This document shows, piece after piece, positions 1-9,969 of a stretch of 64,000 nucleotides of DNA; the stretch's first letter is position 1, and every line of letters starts with the position of its first letter. A program made the position numbers and the translations under genes. The DNA is from Agapetus fuscipes (lineage: Eukaryota > Arthropoda > Insecta > Trichoptera > Glossosomatidae): positions 18,461,298 through 18,525,297 of the forward strand of contig OX637342.1 in NCBI GenBank assembly GCA_951799405.1, given 5' to 3'. A model generated the notes under the pieces. The model did not search any database, was not told the origin of the DNA, and worked only from the letters and a program-made list of their open reading frames with translations.

Positions 1-57
1 AGGTACCGGCCACCCCTAGTGGAACGGCGGCAGGATACAGTAACAGTAACAGTAACC
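1..57 (+). repeat. RTE-like LINE 3' terminus with microsatellite tail
   Basis: The first 45 bases match positions 50720-50765, where the same sequence follows a recognisable RTE-type C-terminal coding remnant. The tail is a short ACAGTA-type tandem repeat, as RTE-clade LINEs often have. Only the last bases lie in the window, so the rest of the copy should sit just upstream. Confidence 0.5.
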
Positions 58-736
58 TATAGAGTTATGATACCTATTAAAAATAATCATTGGAAGCATT
101 GAACAAATTATTATTGTTGTAACTGAGTATTCGTACAATAAAATTGTTATGTACCTATAGTAAGAAAAATAAAAAATAAGTTTTTGCACTATAAAAAGAT
201 ATTTTCTTCAAATAAAAACTCATAATCCAATAGTTTTGAAAATTGAATGAACTTATTTCTGCCCAGCCCCATTCATACTAACAGCTTGTGGTGGAGTCCG
301 GTGGGCTACACGTATTGCATCATCATTTCATAGCACGTGTTGTCTGTCACATAATATTATTACGTAAGTGCGTTGTTTGACGCCAAATTCTGCATTTTAA
401 AGGGTGTAAGACGTGTATTAGATTAGATCTTTTACAAAACTCGTATATTGGAGGACGCGCGATTAACCGTAAGCACAAAAGACGCGACAAGGGCCCTCTA
501 ATAGTCCGTATATAAAAAATATACGAGTGGACGTGAAAAAGTAAATGACGCAATAAGTACACCAAGACAAATGGTGCGTGAATATCCATAATTTTTTGTT
601 TTTTAAAAAACTGAGTTGAGCAGGAAAGTTGCATACAATATAGAAGTCAATATTCGCAGAAACTTTAGTTAAAAACTTAGTGGAAAGGACGGAAGCCATA
701 AGTCGGTGTCCCTGTATGGACGCAACAACTATACCG

Positions 737-778
<42 letters not shown>

Positions 779-859
779 TAATGCCTTTAAGCTAAAATGT
801 GTAAGTTTTCGCTAACACATTCTTCATTTGTACATGCAAAATGAGACACAACGAGTAGT
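58..859. other. No recognisable gene; AT-rich sequence
   Basis: Open frames here are short and match no family I know. The only feature seen is the (AT)n run at 741-775. Confidence 0.5.
741..775. repeat. (AT)n microsatellite
   Basis: An uninterrupted TA dinucleotide run of about 35 bases. Confidence 0.95.
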
Positions 860-1128
860 AAAATATACACCATTATGCAGAGAAAGCTTATGTACTTCGG
901 TTACATAATGAGAAATGAGAAGTACCGTCTCCTTCATCTTATCATACAGGGTGAGATTGAGGGGAAAAGATCTCAGGGACGCCGAAGGACATCGTGGCTG
1001 AAAAACCTGCGACAGTGTTTCGGCAGAAGCACAAAGTCCCTGTTTCGAGCCGCAGCATCTAAAGTAAAAATAGACATGATTATCGCCAATCTTCGATAGA
1101 AGTGGCACAAAAAGAAGAAGAAGAATAA
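860..1128 (+). pseudogene. LINE reverse transcriptase C-terminal fragment
   Basis: A 74-residue frame (875-1099) resembles the extreme C-terminus of insect endonuclease-reverse transcriptases: a YFGYIMRNEKYRLL block, then a GRRRTSWLKNLRQ block. The upstream endonuclease and polymerase domains are absent, so this is a 5'-truncated copy. It ends in a GAA-rich tail at about 1110-1126. The clade (RTE or a relative) is not certain. Confidence 0.65.
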
Positions 1129-1204
1129 TAAAAATATATGTGTGCTGTTTCCCTAGCAACCCATCTGGGTGACGACACAATATAATATACGCCAATTCAC
1201 ATGC

Positions 1205-1372
1205 AGACCTCCAAACTTTTAAAAACAGTTTAAAAATAACCAAAAACAGTTTAGGATCAAACCTGAAGATGCCTCATTAGGCGAAAATGTTTGAGCAAAA
1301 AAAAATAAAAAAATAAGTGAATTAAAACGCTGTTTTTATCCAATTGAATTTTTAAATAATTAAGGATCAATT
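1205..1372 (+). mobile_element. HHR unit (hammerhead-bearing repeat), single arm
   Basis: The part after the hammerhead motif (A-rich run, then a segment ending near TTGAATTTTTAAATAATTA) matches both arms of the inverted pair at 60205-60474. That makes it a repeat family rather than a chance motif. Penelope-like elements and retrozymes are known carriers of such ribozymes; which applies here is inference. Confidence 0.55.
1263..1301 (+). ncRNA. Hammerhead ribozyme motif, stem I degraded
   Basis: CTGAAGA is followed by a perfect stem II (GCCT/AGGC, loop CATT), then GAA, the near-palindrome AATGTT as a minimal stem III, and a T cleavage-site base. The flanks do not pair well as stem I, unlike the copy at 60366. 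Confidence 0.5.
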
Positions 1373-1840
1373 TTTATTCATTCATAAATACTTCATCTCC
1401 AACGTAATTGGTTTGATTGTATAAAAAAAATCCTTCAAATTTTAATTGAATCATTGAAAATCTATTCAATGTCTACTTAGTTTGTTTTAATTTCAATAGA
1501 CTTAAAACTCTGTTAACCTCTTAAGTGGAATTTTTTGTTAATTTTTCATCCCTCTAAGTGTCTTCATTATGGAAGGTTTGCGACGTTAAGCCTGTTTGTG
1601 CAAACAACCCTCCATACGGGGTTGCGTCTGAAGGGTGCAAAATAAATTGAATAGCCGATTAAGCAAAAATCTTGTTATTTTAAGCCACGAAATTTGCAAT
1701 TTAGCGAGAATAGTTTCTGACGGAGGTGAAAGCCCTCCCAGGTGGGTGAAATTAAATGCGAACCTGCTACCTTTAAAAGCCTTCGGAAATTAAAAAAAAA
1801 CGTTAATCCTACTTGAATAAAAAAACATCTTTTATCTATT
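1373..1840. other. No recognisable feature
   Basis: AT-rich, without a convincing frame or a match to the repeat families of this window. Confidence 0.4.
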
Positions 1841-1975
1841 TATTAAGACCGGTCTGTAGTCAAGAGATAAGCAATTCAGATTCAGTAAATGGAAAGTTGT
1901 GGGTTCAAATCCTGGCGGAGCACAAAAGTATACCACATATATTTTCAAATATGCTTGCCGCTGGGTTGAAAAACT

Positions 1976-2235
1976 CATTCTTCTTCTTAATCCTATTCCT
2001 CATTACTGAGGGTTGTGACCCTTGTGGAAGCAACCAATCTTCTCCAGCTCTCCCTCGACTGCGCTGCCCGCAACGCTCCAACTACCGAGGTGCCTGCTGC
2101 TGTCTTCACTTGATCGGTCCATCGTGTGGGGGATCTACCTCTTCCTCTCTTACCCTCCAAGTTACCGATCACAACCAGTCGTTCCAGGCTATCCTCATTG
2201 CCACGGACAACGTGTCCGAAAAACTCATATGTATG
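1976..2235 (-). pseudogene. LINE reverse transcriptase C-terminal fragment
   Basis: Read on the minus strand, one frame runs through FFGHVVRGNEDSLE, then GRGRSPTRWTDQVK and SWRRLVAST, the classic end of insect RTE-like LINE proteins. It ends in a (GAA)n tail at 1977-1990. It is 5'-truncated and sits inside SINE-2, probably as an independent insertion. Confidence 0.65.
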
Positions 2236-2236
2236 T

Positions 2237-2372
2237 TTAATTTATAATTTTTTTAATGAATTCAGACAAAACACTGTTTATTTTCACAATAAAATTTATT
2301 TAAAAAGATTAAAATCTTTAAAACAAATTACAAACGTTTTCGACCTAGTAGGTCATCATCAGGTAAGATATA
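2237..2372 (-). mobile_element. 136-bp HHR unit with 11-bp target-site duplication
   Basis: The unit is bracketed by CATATGTATGT at 2226-2236 and 2373-2383. On the minus strand it begins a few bases before a complete hammerhead motif and continues into AT-rich sequence. The direct repeats argue for insertion as a discrete mobile unit. Confidence 0.6.
2328..2366 (-). ncRNA. Hammerhead ribozyme, minimal type I, all core elements present
   Basis: Minus-strand order: stem I TTAC, core CTGATGA, T, stem II GACC-TACTA-GGTC, core GAA, palindromic stem III AACGTT, cleavage-site base T, stem I GTAA. Every conserved core base I can check is present. Stem III is so short and self-complementary that cleavage would probably need a dimer, as is known for ribozymes of Penelope-like elements. 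Confidence 0.75.
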
Positions 2373-2522
2373 CATATGTATGTCTTTATCAATGGTCTGT
2401 CTCTAAAGGTACGTCCAACATCACAGCAACTGGGTCTCGCTTGAGAATTGATGCTATCTATAGCGACGATCAAGCTTGTAGAGGGCTCTAGAGGTGTGAT
2501 TCACATCAAAACCGTTGATCCA

Positions 2523-2582
2523 CAGTGAGTCATTTTTTTAGTACAAATAGTCAGCCTCATACCAACCTATAATTTAAGAAAT
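2523..2582 (-). repeat. RX fragment
   Basis: Matches the 5' end of RX on the minus strand (GTCAGCCTCATACCAACC, then a diverged TATAATTTAAG). Confidence 0.55.
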
Positions 2583-3110
2583 TATCATTTAAAATTAGCC
2601 TTCAGAACGTTAATAAACAAACCCTTAAACTATTTTAGTTTCTGTTTGTTCATAAAATTATAGAAATTCACACTTTCAACAATTTACATTCAAAATATTA
2701 TCTTTTGATAGGGTAACAAATGAATTTGAAAATTCAATTGAAAACCTGTAAACATTCCTTGGGATTCGAACTCACGACACGTGTAAGAAAGCAACGATAT
2801 GAATTCAATGGAAAATGTGCAATTTTAAAATCTCAGCACTCGGCGAAGTTTCTGTCAAGATTTGCATTCAAATACTTTTAAAAGTTGTATGTTTCTGATG
2901 ACTTTTCCTCTTGGTCGTTTTGAATGGACGAGTTTTTGGATTGAAAGCAGCACTTTTAAGTGGATGCAAGTAAAATTTCACAATCGTATCGGTTGACCCA
3001 CTTTTTAATACAGTTTGAAACAGATTTTGAAATATTTCGAGTTGTATGTGAACTAGGTACTCTTTCCATTAACACCAAAAACTATCACACATTAGGTACT
3101 TAACTATACA
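2583..3110. other. No recognisable feature
   Basis: AT-rich flank of LINE A; no coding frame or known repeat seen. Confidence 0.4.
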
Positions 3111-3485
3111 TTTTTTTTTTTTTTTTTTTTTTTTATTTAATATAAGACATTTTAAGTACATACATTACATTTTTCAAACTTATTTCTATTACATAGTATT
3201 CATTTGTTTTATATGCTATACCTCACCAAAAAGAGTCAAAGCTCTTGTGTGTGGTGAGGGATTCACAATTAATTTAGTCAATATGAATGAAGAGATCTGA
3301 TATGTGGAGAAATCAAATTAAAATAAAAAAAAACTGTATAATAAACAATGCAAATATATAAACATAGATAATATAGGCAAGTAGGTACCAAAGTATAATA
3401 AATAAAAACATACATACATATGATTTATAGAGGTCTACTACAAAAAATACAAGGCACATGCAATAATATCAATTGGTATACAAAT

Positions 3486-6434
3486 CTAATATTTTTCGAA
3501 ATGTTTTTTAAGTTTATTTTTAAATACATGATAATCTTTTATATTTTTTAGTTCAGTCGGTAATTTATTAAAGTTTGTTACACCAACATAAATGAAGCTA
3601 TTTTGATAATGTTTTGTGTCAAATTTTGACATTTTGAGGTTATGTTTGTATCTTGTTGAATGATTTGTTTCTAATTTTAATTGTTGTTTTTCCTTTAATA
3701 TTTGCAATATGGCGTTTTTTTTAAAAATGATATCTACTGAGGGAACTTTAAATATTTTAAATACTAATTCAGTTGGGTAATTCGATGGTTTTTTTAAAAT
3801 TATCTTAATGATTAATCTTTGAATTATTTTTACAGGGTTTAATGTGTTTAAGTATGACCCTCCCCATCCTATAATGCCGTACTGTAATATAGATTGCACA
3901 ATTGCGTAGTAGACTCTTCTTAAGTTATCTATTCCGAGTATATTTCTAAGTCTTATAAATATGTATATGCACTTTCTGATTCGTTTTATCAGTTTACTAG
4001 TATGTTCCTTCCATTTTAATTTACTATCTATGTCAACTCCTAAATATCTTGTAGTATCTGTTTGCTTTAGTATTGAGCAGGTTAGATTACAATTCGTTTT
4101 ATTACATTTATTTTGTTGATGAATAAATACGTTTAAATTTAGATTTAATTTATTTTCATTAATAGAGAACGGGACAATGTAAGTTTTTTCGCTGTTGAGT
4201 GTTAACAAATTCACGTCGAACCAGTGCTTTAAATTGTCAATGTCAACATTTGCTTTATTGGTGACACTATTCCAATTTGTATCTTCGATGATAATAACTG
4301 TATCATCGGCATAGGATATTATTTTTCCGTTTAGTTTCAGTGTAAATACATCATTGACATACAATATAAATAATAAAGGGCCTAATACTGTGCCCTGTGG
4401 TATTCCGAAATTACTAGTTTCTATTTGGCTGTACACCTCATTTATTTTGACAACTTGAGGTCTTTGATATAGATAGCTTGTTATCCACTCGAGTGTCCTG
4501 CCTTGGAAACCGATACTTTCTAATTTTGAAGTCAATTTGTAATGAGATATGCTGTCAAAAGCTTTTTTTAAATCTATGAATATACCGATACATTTACGAG
4601 ATTTGTCCAGTGCATTCAGTACATAGCTAGTTAATTTAGCAATTGCATCTTGTGTGCTTCTATTTTCCATAAAACCAAACTGGTTTTCATTTATTATATT
4701 ATTGCTTTTTATATATGCGTTGATTCTTCTTTTAACTATTTTTTCAAATATTTTAGCTATGTTTGATATTATAGAGATAGGTCTGTAATTTGTTATATCA
4801 TCCTGTTCACCAGATTTAAATATTGGAATTATTATGGATTTTTTATATATATTTGGAAATTTTCCAGTCTCAAAACTTTTATTTATAATGTACATTAGTG
4901 GTTTTGAAATTTCTTTTTTAATGTGTTTTAGTGTATCGATAGTTATGCCATCAAATCCAGGAGTTGATCCTCCTTTCATATTGTCAATAATTTTTTCAAC
5001 TTCCTGTTCAGTACAGCTGTTAAGGATTTCCATTTTGTTTGTGTTTGTTTTTATTGTTGGCATTGTGACTGTGTTTGTTTGTATCAGTTTAGCAAGATTT
5101 TTTCCTACATTAACAAAATAATTGTTAAAAATGTTTGCAACTTTAGTGGGTTTTGATTCGCAGCTTATTTTTGTGTTTTCATATGTGATTTCATTTATAA
5201 CATTGGTTTTTTGTTTTTTTTTATCAATTATCTCATTTATTACCTTCCACACTCTTTTGTTATCATTTTCGGTGTTTCCTAACTTTTTTTCATAATATTT
5301 TTCTTTAGTGGTTTTTATTAAATACGTGAGTTTTTTTTTGTACAACTTATAGTGTTTGTATATGCTTTCATCGTTTGGTCTTTTAGTGGTTATTTTGTAA
5401 AGTGTTTGCTTATGTCTTATTGAAACTATTAGGCCATGGGTGATCCATGCTTTGATAGGTTTATATTTAGATTTTGTTCTGTTTATGTTCTTTGTTGACT
5501 CATTAATGATTTCAGTTAATTTCATGTTGAATAAATTGTTGCTTTCATTTACATCACTACATTTATATACTTCTGACCAATTTTCATTTTGTAGTTTATT
5601 TTTTAAAATGTCTAGGTGTAGAAACATGGTTTTTAAGTTTTTTTGTGTTGTATCATTTGTTTTACTTGGAATATCTAATTTGTATTTTAAAATACAAGAA
5701 TAATGGTCAGTAATGTTTGTATGTATGACTGCGGATATTATATTATGATATTCCGGAATATTTGTAAATATGTGGTCAATACACGAAGGTCTTTGATTTT
5801 TGATGTTTCTAGTGTAAGAATTTATACAAGATAAGAAGTTTAATTCGGCGAGCATATTTAAGTAGTTGTCTTTATCGTTCGATGAATAATCATTCGCTAT
5901 ATTTAAGTTGATATCGCCTACAATAATAGATCTTTTGTTTTTATTTCTAATTAATACGCTTTTTAATTCGTTAACAAACTGGGATAAGACTGTTGCATGG
6001 GTTCGATATATGGCAAAAATATTAAATATCTCGTTTTGTACCTTGATTTCAATATTAAGTATATTAGTATATTTTATGTCATTTATTTCTTTAAAACTAA
6101 TCATTTTACATTTTTGTGATAGAAATAATGATACGCCGCTATTCTTATTAATTTTGTTTAGTGTTGTGAAGTAGCTATAGTCAGGGATATTATAGTTCAT
6201 TTCACCTGCGCTATGCGTCTCCGTTAACACTATAACATCCGGTGAACATTTTAATGATTTTAATGTTAGTACAAATTCGCTAAAATTTTTTTCGATGCTT
6301 CTTATGTTCATATGAAATAATAATAACGTATTGGCAGATTTATGTAAATTTATGTTTATGTCATTAGTCGAATCAAAAACCCGTTCATCTATGTTCATTT
6401 TTTTATCAAGAATATTATCTTCGAAGTTAAACAT
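3486..6434 (-). CDS. LINE A ORF2: endonuclease and reverse transcriptase
   Basis: A 982-residue uninterrupted frame. The apurinic-type endonuclease carries the expected motifs: HMNIRS near residue 35, LTETH near 73, GDINLN near 175 and TDH near 243. It should nick target DNA. The reverse transcriptase follows: GFDGITIDTL near 493, FIDLKKAFDS near 618, PQGTVLGPLLF near 676 and the catalytic YADD near 711. The tail has the CR1-like ending with TNFNKLP. No RNase H domain is seen. The start is the first ATG after ORF1, 38 bases downstream. Clade assignment within CR1/L2-like LINEs is uncertain. Confidence 0.9.
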   Translation of the reverse strand: MFNFEDNILDKKMNIDERVFDSTNDININLHKSANTLLLFHMNIRSIEKNFSEFVLTLKSLKCSPDVIVLTETHSAGEMNYNIPDYSYFTTLNKINKNSGVSLFLSQKCKMISFKEINDIKYTNILNIEIKVQNEIFNIFAIYRTHATVLSQFVNELKSVLIRNKNKRSIIVGDINLNIANDYSSNDKDNYLNMLAELNFLSCINSYTRNIKNQRPSCIDHIFTNIPEYHNIISAVIHTNITDHYSCILKYKLDIPSKTNDTTQKNLKTMFLHLDILKNKLQNENWSEVYKCSDVNESNNLFNMKLTEIINESTKNINRTKSKYKPIKAWITHGLIVSIRHKQTLYKITTKRPNDESIYKHYKLYKKKLTYLIKTTKEKYYEKKLGNTENDNKRVWKVINEIIDKKKQKTNVINEITYENTKISCESKPTKVANIFNNYFVNVGKNLAKLIQTNTVTMPTIKTNTNKMEILNSCTEQEVEKIIDNMKGGSTPGFDGITIDTLKHIKKEISKPLMYIINKSFETGKFPNIYKKSIIIPIFKSGEQDDITNYRPISIISNIAKIFEKIVKRRINAYIKSNNIINENQFGFMENRSTQDAIAKLTSYVLNALDKSRKCIGIFIDLKKAFDSISHYKLTSKLESIGFQGRTLEWITSYLYQRPQVVKINEVYSQIETSNFGIPQGTVLGPLLFILYVNDVFTLKLNGKIISYADDTVIIIEDTNWNSVTNKANVDIDNLKHWFDVNLLTLNSEKTYIVPFSINENKLNLNLNVFIHQQNKCNKTNCNLTCSILKQTDTTRYLGVDIDSKLKWKEHTSKLIKRIRKCIYIFIRLRNILGIDNLRRVYYAIVQSILQYGIIGWGGSYLNTLNPVKIIQRLIIKIILKKPSNYPTELVFKIFKVPSVDIIFKKNAILQILKEKQQLKLETNHSTRYKHNLKMSKFDTKHYQNSFIYVGVTNFNKLPTELKNIKDYHVFKNKLKKHFEKY

Positions 6435-6471
6435 TTTTTAATTTTAAGGTTGGATAAACATATATTAGGTA

Positions 6472-6945
6472 TTATTCATAATCAATGCGTTCATTTGCTC
6501 TTTTAATCATTTTTTGTCTGTAGCCACATGTTATGCTGGTTGTTCTATGGTTTGTGTCACTTTTAGTTTTATATTTAATATTCAAAAAATTGCAGTTGCT
6601 GCAGATTTGTGTGTTTTTTAAATTTGTACATTTGTCATACGTATGTTCTTCTGCGCAGTGAGGACATGTTGGGGGCCGTGTCCTGCTCAGGCATCTTAGT
6701 GCAGTGTGCCCAAACTTCAGGCAGTGGTAGCACTGCACCAGAGTATTACAGTCCTCAACTAGCGCTCTATTGTATTTTATGTTTATTTTTCTTTTTTCTA
6801 GGAGGATTTTCCTTAGTCCCCCCGTGGTTTCCATGATGTAGTTTGTCATTTCTCTCTGTTTTCCACTTTGTTTGTCAATACTTTTTAGCTCTTTTATCAG
6901 TTTCATGTTGCTTCTTTCCCTTTCGTCTATACCCTCATTTTGCAT
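6472..6945 (-). pseudogene. LINE A ORF1, C-terminal part with CCHC knuckles
   Basis: This frame carries a gag-like CCHC knuckle (CYHCLKFGHTALRC), a second shorter one (CPHCAEEHTYDKC) and a third Cys-rich cluster. Such domains bind element RNA in the ORF1 particle. The ATG at its upstream edge is not a real start: it lies at the LINE B junction, and the frame continues from 10718-11265 on the far side of B. Confidence 0.8.
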
Positions 6946-7206
6946 TAATAATAATAATAATAATAATATGCGTTTATTCCAGCTTAGTCATGTGGAGGGT
7001 GCAATACATGACCAGCCATAAAAAAATAATACATCAATAGAAAAAGTACATAGAAAATTACAAAAATGTAGAAACATGAAAAATATGTGATGAAATATAT
7101 GAGAAAAAAGAGCAAACAAAATATATAGTTAAACAGTGAAAGAAAAGAGAAATACATGGTCATTGTACATTAGAATATCAGGAACATATTAAACAGGGAA
7201 AAAAGG

Positions 7207-9969
7207 CTATGTAAGCTTCAAGTTCCTTGCCCAATGACGCCATATGCCCAACTCCCATTTCAGGCCTCTGATTGCTACGATCAGAGAGTTTTCGCTGGAT
7301 TCAATTCTGTCTCTGAACCCAGCCATTCGGGTTCGCAGCAACCCATTCCAGGAGGGTAGTTGAGCCGCCACAAACATCCCACTCGCACTACAGCTCTTCC
7401 GCAGTCGTAACAATGCTCTATAGCCCATGTTGTAGCAGACTCTCATCTCGTTCATGCTTTGTGCTTTATAGTCACACCACAACTCGCTGGTGTATTGTTG
7501 CGTACATAGAACGAGGAAGAGCCTGTTTTTAACGATATCCGAGCATTGTGCGAACCGCCGGGCTAGCATATTAGCTTTCCTGCAGTGCGAGCGTAGTTGT
7601 CGTTTGATGTCATTGTCATCAGTTAATGTTTCATTAAGCACGTGGCCTAAATATTTAAACTCCCGCACTCGTTTCATCTCTCTGCCATTGACACTGACTG
7701 AGGGTACATGAAGGTTCCACCCCTTTGGCTTGAACACTAAAACTTCGCATTTTTTTTCATTATATATTAGCCGTCTTTCATTGGCGAACTCTTCACAGAC
7801 TGCCACGAGCTTACGCAGCCCTGCCAAGGAGGGTGCCATCAGCACCATGTCGTCTGCATATGATATAGAGTTGATGAGCTTCCCATCCATGAAGCAGCCC
7901 ACCCTAGTATTTATCAGCCTTTCATGCAACGGGTCGATATACAAATTAAATAAGCATGGTGAGGATATTCCACCTTGCTTGAGGCCTCTTTTGGTTTTAA
8001 ATTTGTCCGATATAGCTGATCCCCATTTTACTCTGTATAAAAGATGGTTGTTCAATGTTTGACACATTTCCCCAACCTCCTTCGGCAGGTTTTTGACCTC
8101 CTGTAATACATTTTGCATTATGTTGTGACTCACCGTGTCGTATGCTTTTTTCAAGTCCATGAAACATGCATATATGGGCGTTTTCTTATCATTATACCTC
8201 CTGACTATATTTTTCAGTACAAATATCGCCATTTCAGTACCAGAGCCACTTTTAAATCCAAATTGATTATCGGATGTTGTTAATTTCTGATTGGCTTTCT
8301 CCATCATGATAGACTCTATGAGTTTAGCTGCTGTCGTGGCAACAGCTATCGGCCTGTAATTGTCTATTGACATTATGTCAGCACTTTTGTTTTTTACGAT
8401 TGGACAGATGAGTGAGGTGCATACATCATCCGGTAGATATGCATGTCGAAACATCGCCGTGAAAGCCAAGGCCCACAGCAGACTAACTTTGCAGTGGGCG
8501 GCCTTCACCATCTCAGCCGTGACTCCATCCACCCCAGCTGCCCTATTGCCCTTGAGTCTGCGAATGGCACACTCAACTTCACTTACATTGATGGTTAGGT
8601 TGCTTTCGAGCTTATCATTGAGATACGCCTTGTCATCACCATCTTTATACAAGTCGTTGTAATGATTTTTCCAGAGGGCGCAAATTTCTTTTTCACCTGT
8701 AACTTTGTTTATAGTCGTTGATATAGTCGATTTCACCGCTTTCATTCTATTGGTATGTTTCCAGAATGATTGAAAGTCTGCAGTTATCATACTTTTAGTC
8801 ATCGCATCGGCTTTAATCTGGTTCTGGTTAATGCGCACTTTGCGCATATTTTTTTTAAATAATTTACGCGTCTCAACTCTTTTTTGGAAAATAGGTCCAC
8901 TAGTAACTTTCCCAGATTGAACCCACTCCAAAAAGGCCTTTCGTGCTTCCTCATGTGACTCACGGACATATTCATTCCATCCGGGTGTGTTCCTCGTCAA
9001 GACATTATATGTTTTCCTTCGGAATATCTCTTCAGCTGCCTGCTTGAGTGCATTCACCGTATCCACATAAAATGCTTCAATTTCTTTTCTATGTGCTTTA
9101 CAATTTATGCCATTGCATTTGATCGCTTCGTACGGGATTTCGATGCCTTGACATAATTTTTCAGTTCGTTGGGTATACTGCAAGATTTTATCTTTTGAGT
9201 TATCCCACTTCACTTGAGGTTCCTCTTTAATCTGTGCATGAGTCATCGTTCTCAATATGCCTTGCATGTCTATTGTTACAATCAGTGGATAATGATCCGA
9301 CATTTGTAGGTTTGTGTCCACATTTATGTTGAGTATGCTCGATTGAAAGTTAATTGATGTTACGCAATGATCGATCCATGATGTCGTGTTGTGTGCCTCG
9401 CTACAAAAAGTAAAGGTTTCCTCTGGCAGGATTATCCGATCAAATACACAGAGGCCATTATTTTGACAAAAAACTTCCAGTTCCTTTTCAAACCTACTTT
9501 TCTTCGGCGCATTGAAGTCTCCCATCAATATGATCGCCGTAGCTTGAGATTCCTCTATGACAGCTTCCACACGACTAAGCGTGTCAACAAAAATTGGGAA
9601 ATTTTCATCCATGTTTACAGGCATATATACTGTACAAATCAGAGTTAATTCACTATCATGCTCTATGGTTATAGCTGCCAATCTCGGGTCCTCGCAATTT
9701 ACTACTGTTACCCCTTGTATGGATTTTCTCCATAGAATCGCTACTCCACCGTATGGTCTACCCTTCGTTATTCCTTTTTCAGTATCCATCGCGGATGTAC
9801 CAATAGCAGTAAAATCATTATGTACATTTTGAAGACAGCTCAGGTCATCTATGTTAAGCCAGGTTTCCTGTAAAAGAACTATGTCTGAGTCATCACATAA
9901 TTCTTTTATTGATGGGCTTATTCTATAAAAAGACTTACAATTATAAGATATTATTTTCATTTCATTCAT
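7207..9969 (-). CDS. LINE B ORF2: endonuclease and reverse transcriptase
   Basis: An intact frame of 920 residues. Endonuclease motifs: ISYNCKSF at residues 7-14, LLQETWL near 33, GDFNAP near 148 and SDHYPL near 224. Reverse transcriptase motifs: GVDGVTAEM near 480, FMDLKKAYD near 603, KQGGISSP near 663 and the catalytic YADD near 705. The start ATG overlaps the ORF1 stop as ATGA (9966-9969), which suggests termination-reinitiation rather than an independent start. The GLKQGG form of the polymerase motif separates it from LINE A. Confidence 0.9.
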   Translation of the reverse strand: MNEMKIISYNCKSFYRISPSIKELCDDSDIVLLQETWLNIDDLSCLQNVHNDFTAIGTSAMDTEKGITKGRPYGGVAILWRKSIQGVTVVNCEDPRLAAITIEHDSELTLICTVYMPVNMDENFPIFVDTLSRVEAVIEESQATAIILMGDFNAPKKSRFEKELEVFCQNNGLCVFDRIILPEETFTFCSEAHNTTSWIDHCVTSINFQSSILNINVDTNLQMSDHYPLIVTIDMQGILRTMTHAQIKEEPQVKWDNSKDKILQYTQRTEKLCQGIEIPYEAIKCNGINCKAHRKEIEAFYVDTVNALKQAAEEIFRRKTYNVLTRNTPGWNEYVRESHEEARKAFLEWVQSGKVTSGPIFQKRVETRKLFKKNMRKVRINQNQIKADAMTKSMITADFQSFWKHTNRMKAVKSTISTTINKVTGEKEICALWKNHYNDLYKDGDDKAYLNDKLESNLTINVSEVECAIRRLKGNRAAGVDGVTAEMVKAAHCKVSLLWALAFTAMFRHAYLPDDVCTSLICPIVKNKSADIMSIDNYRPIAVATTAAKLIESIMMEKANQKLTTSDNQFGFKSGSGTEMAIFVLKNIVRRYNDKKTPIYACFMDLKKAYDTVSHNIMQNVLQEVKNLPKEVGEMCQTLNNHLLYRVKWGSAISDKFKTKRGLKQGGISSPCLFNLYIDPLHERLINTRVGCFMDGKLINSISYADDMVLMAPSLAGLRKLVAVCEEFANERRLIYNEKKCEVLVFKPKGWNLHVPSVSVNGREMKRVREFKYLGHVLNETLTDDNDIKRQLRSHCRKANMLARRFAQCSDIVKNRLFLVLCTQQYTSELWCDYKAQSMNEMRVCYNMGYRALLRLRKSCSASGMFVAAQLPSWNGLLRTRMAGFRDRIESSENSLIVAIRGLKWELGIWRHWARNLKLT

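Larger units (their letters stand above)
1846..2515 (+). mobile_element. SINE-2 copy, interrupted by a LINE fragment and an HHR unit
   Basis: A tRNA-like head (GACCGGTCTGTAGTC, B-box near GGTTCAAATCC at 1910) is followed by the SINE-2 body. The body stops near 1976 and resumes at about 2376, ending in the tail shared with LINE C (GAGGTGTGA at 2489). Two unrelated insertions fill the gap. Confidence 0.7.

Noticed and set aside
347..699. Overlapping open frames near the left edge
   Set aside because: They overlap each other in different frames and show no domain, motif or codon pattern of a gene.
824..1243. 139-residue minus-strand frame
   Set aside because: It is antisense to a recognisable LINE polymerase remnant at 875-1099.
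3095..3112. Target-site duplication of LINE A (TTAACTATA versus TTAACATA near 11411)
   Set aside because: The match is short and imperfect, and the 5' boundary of LINE A is not fixed independently.
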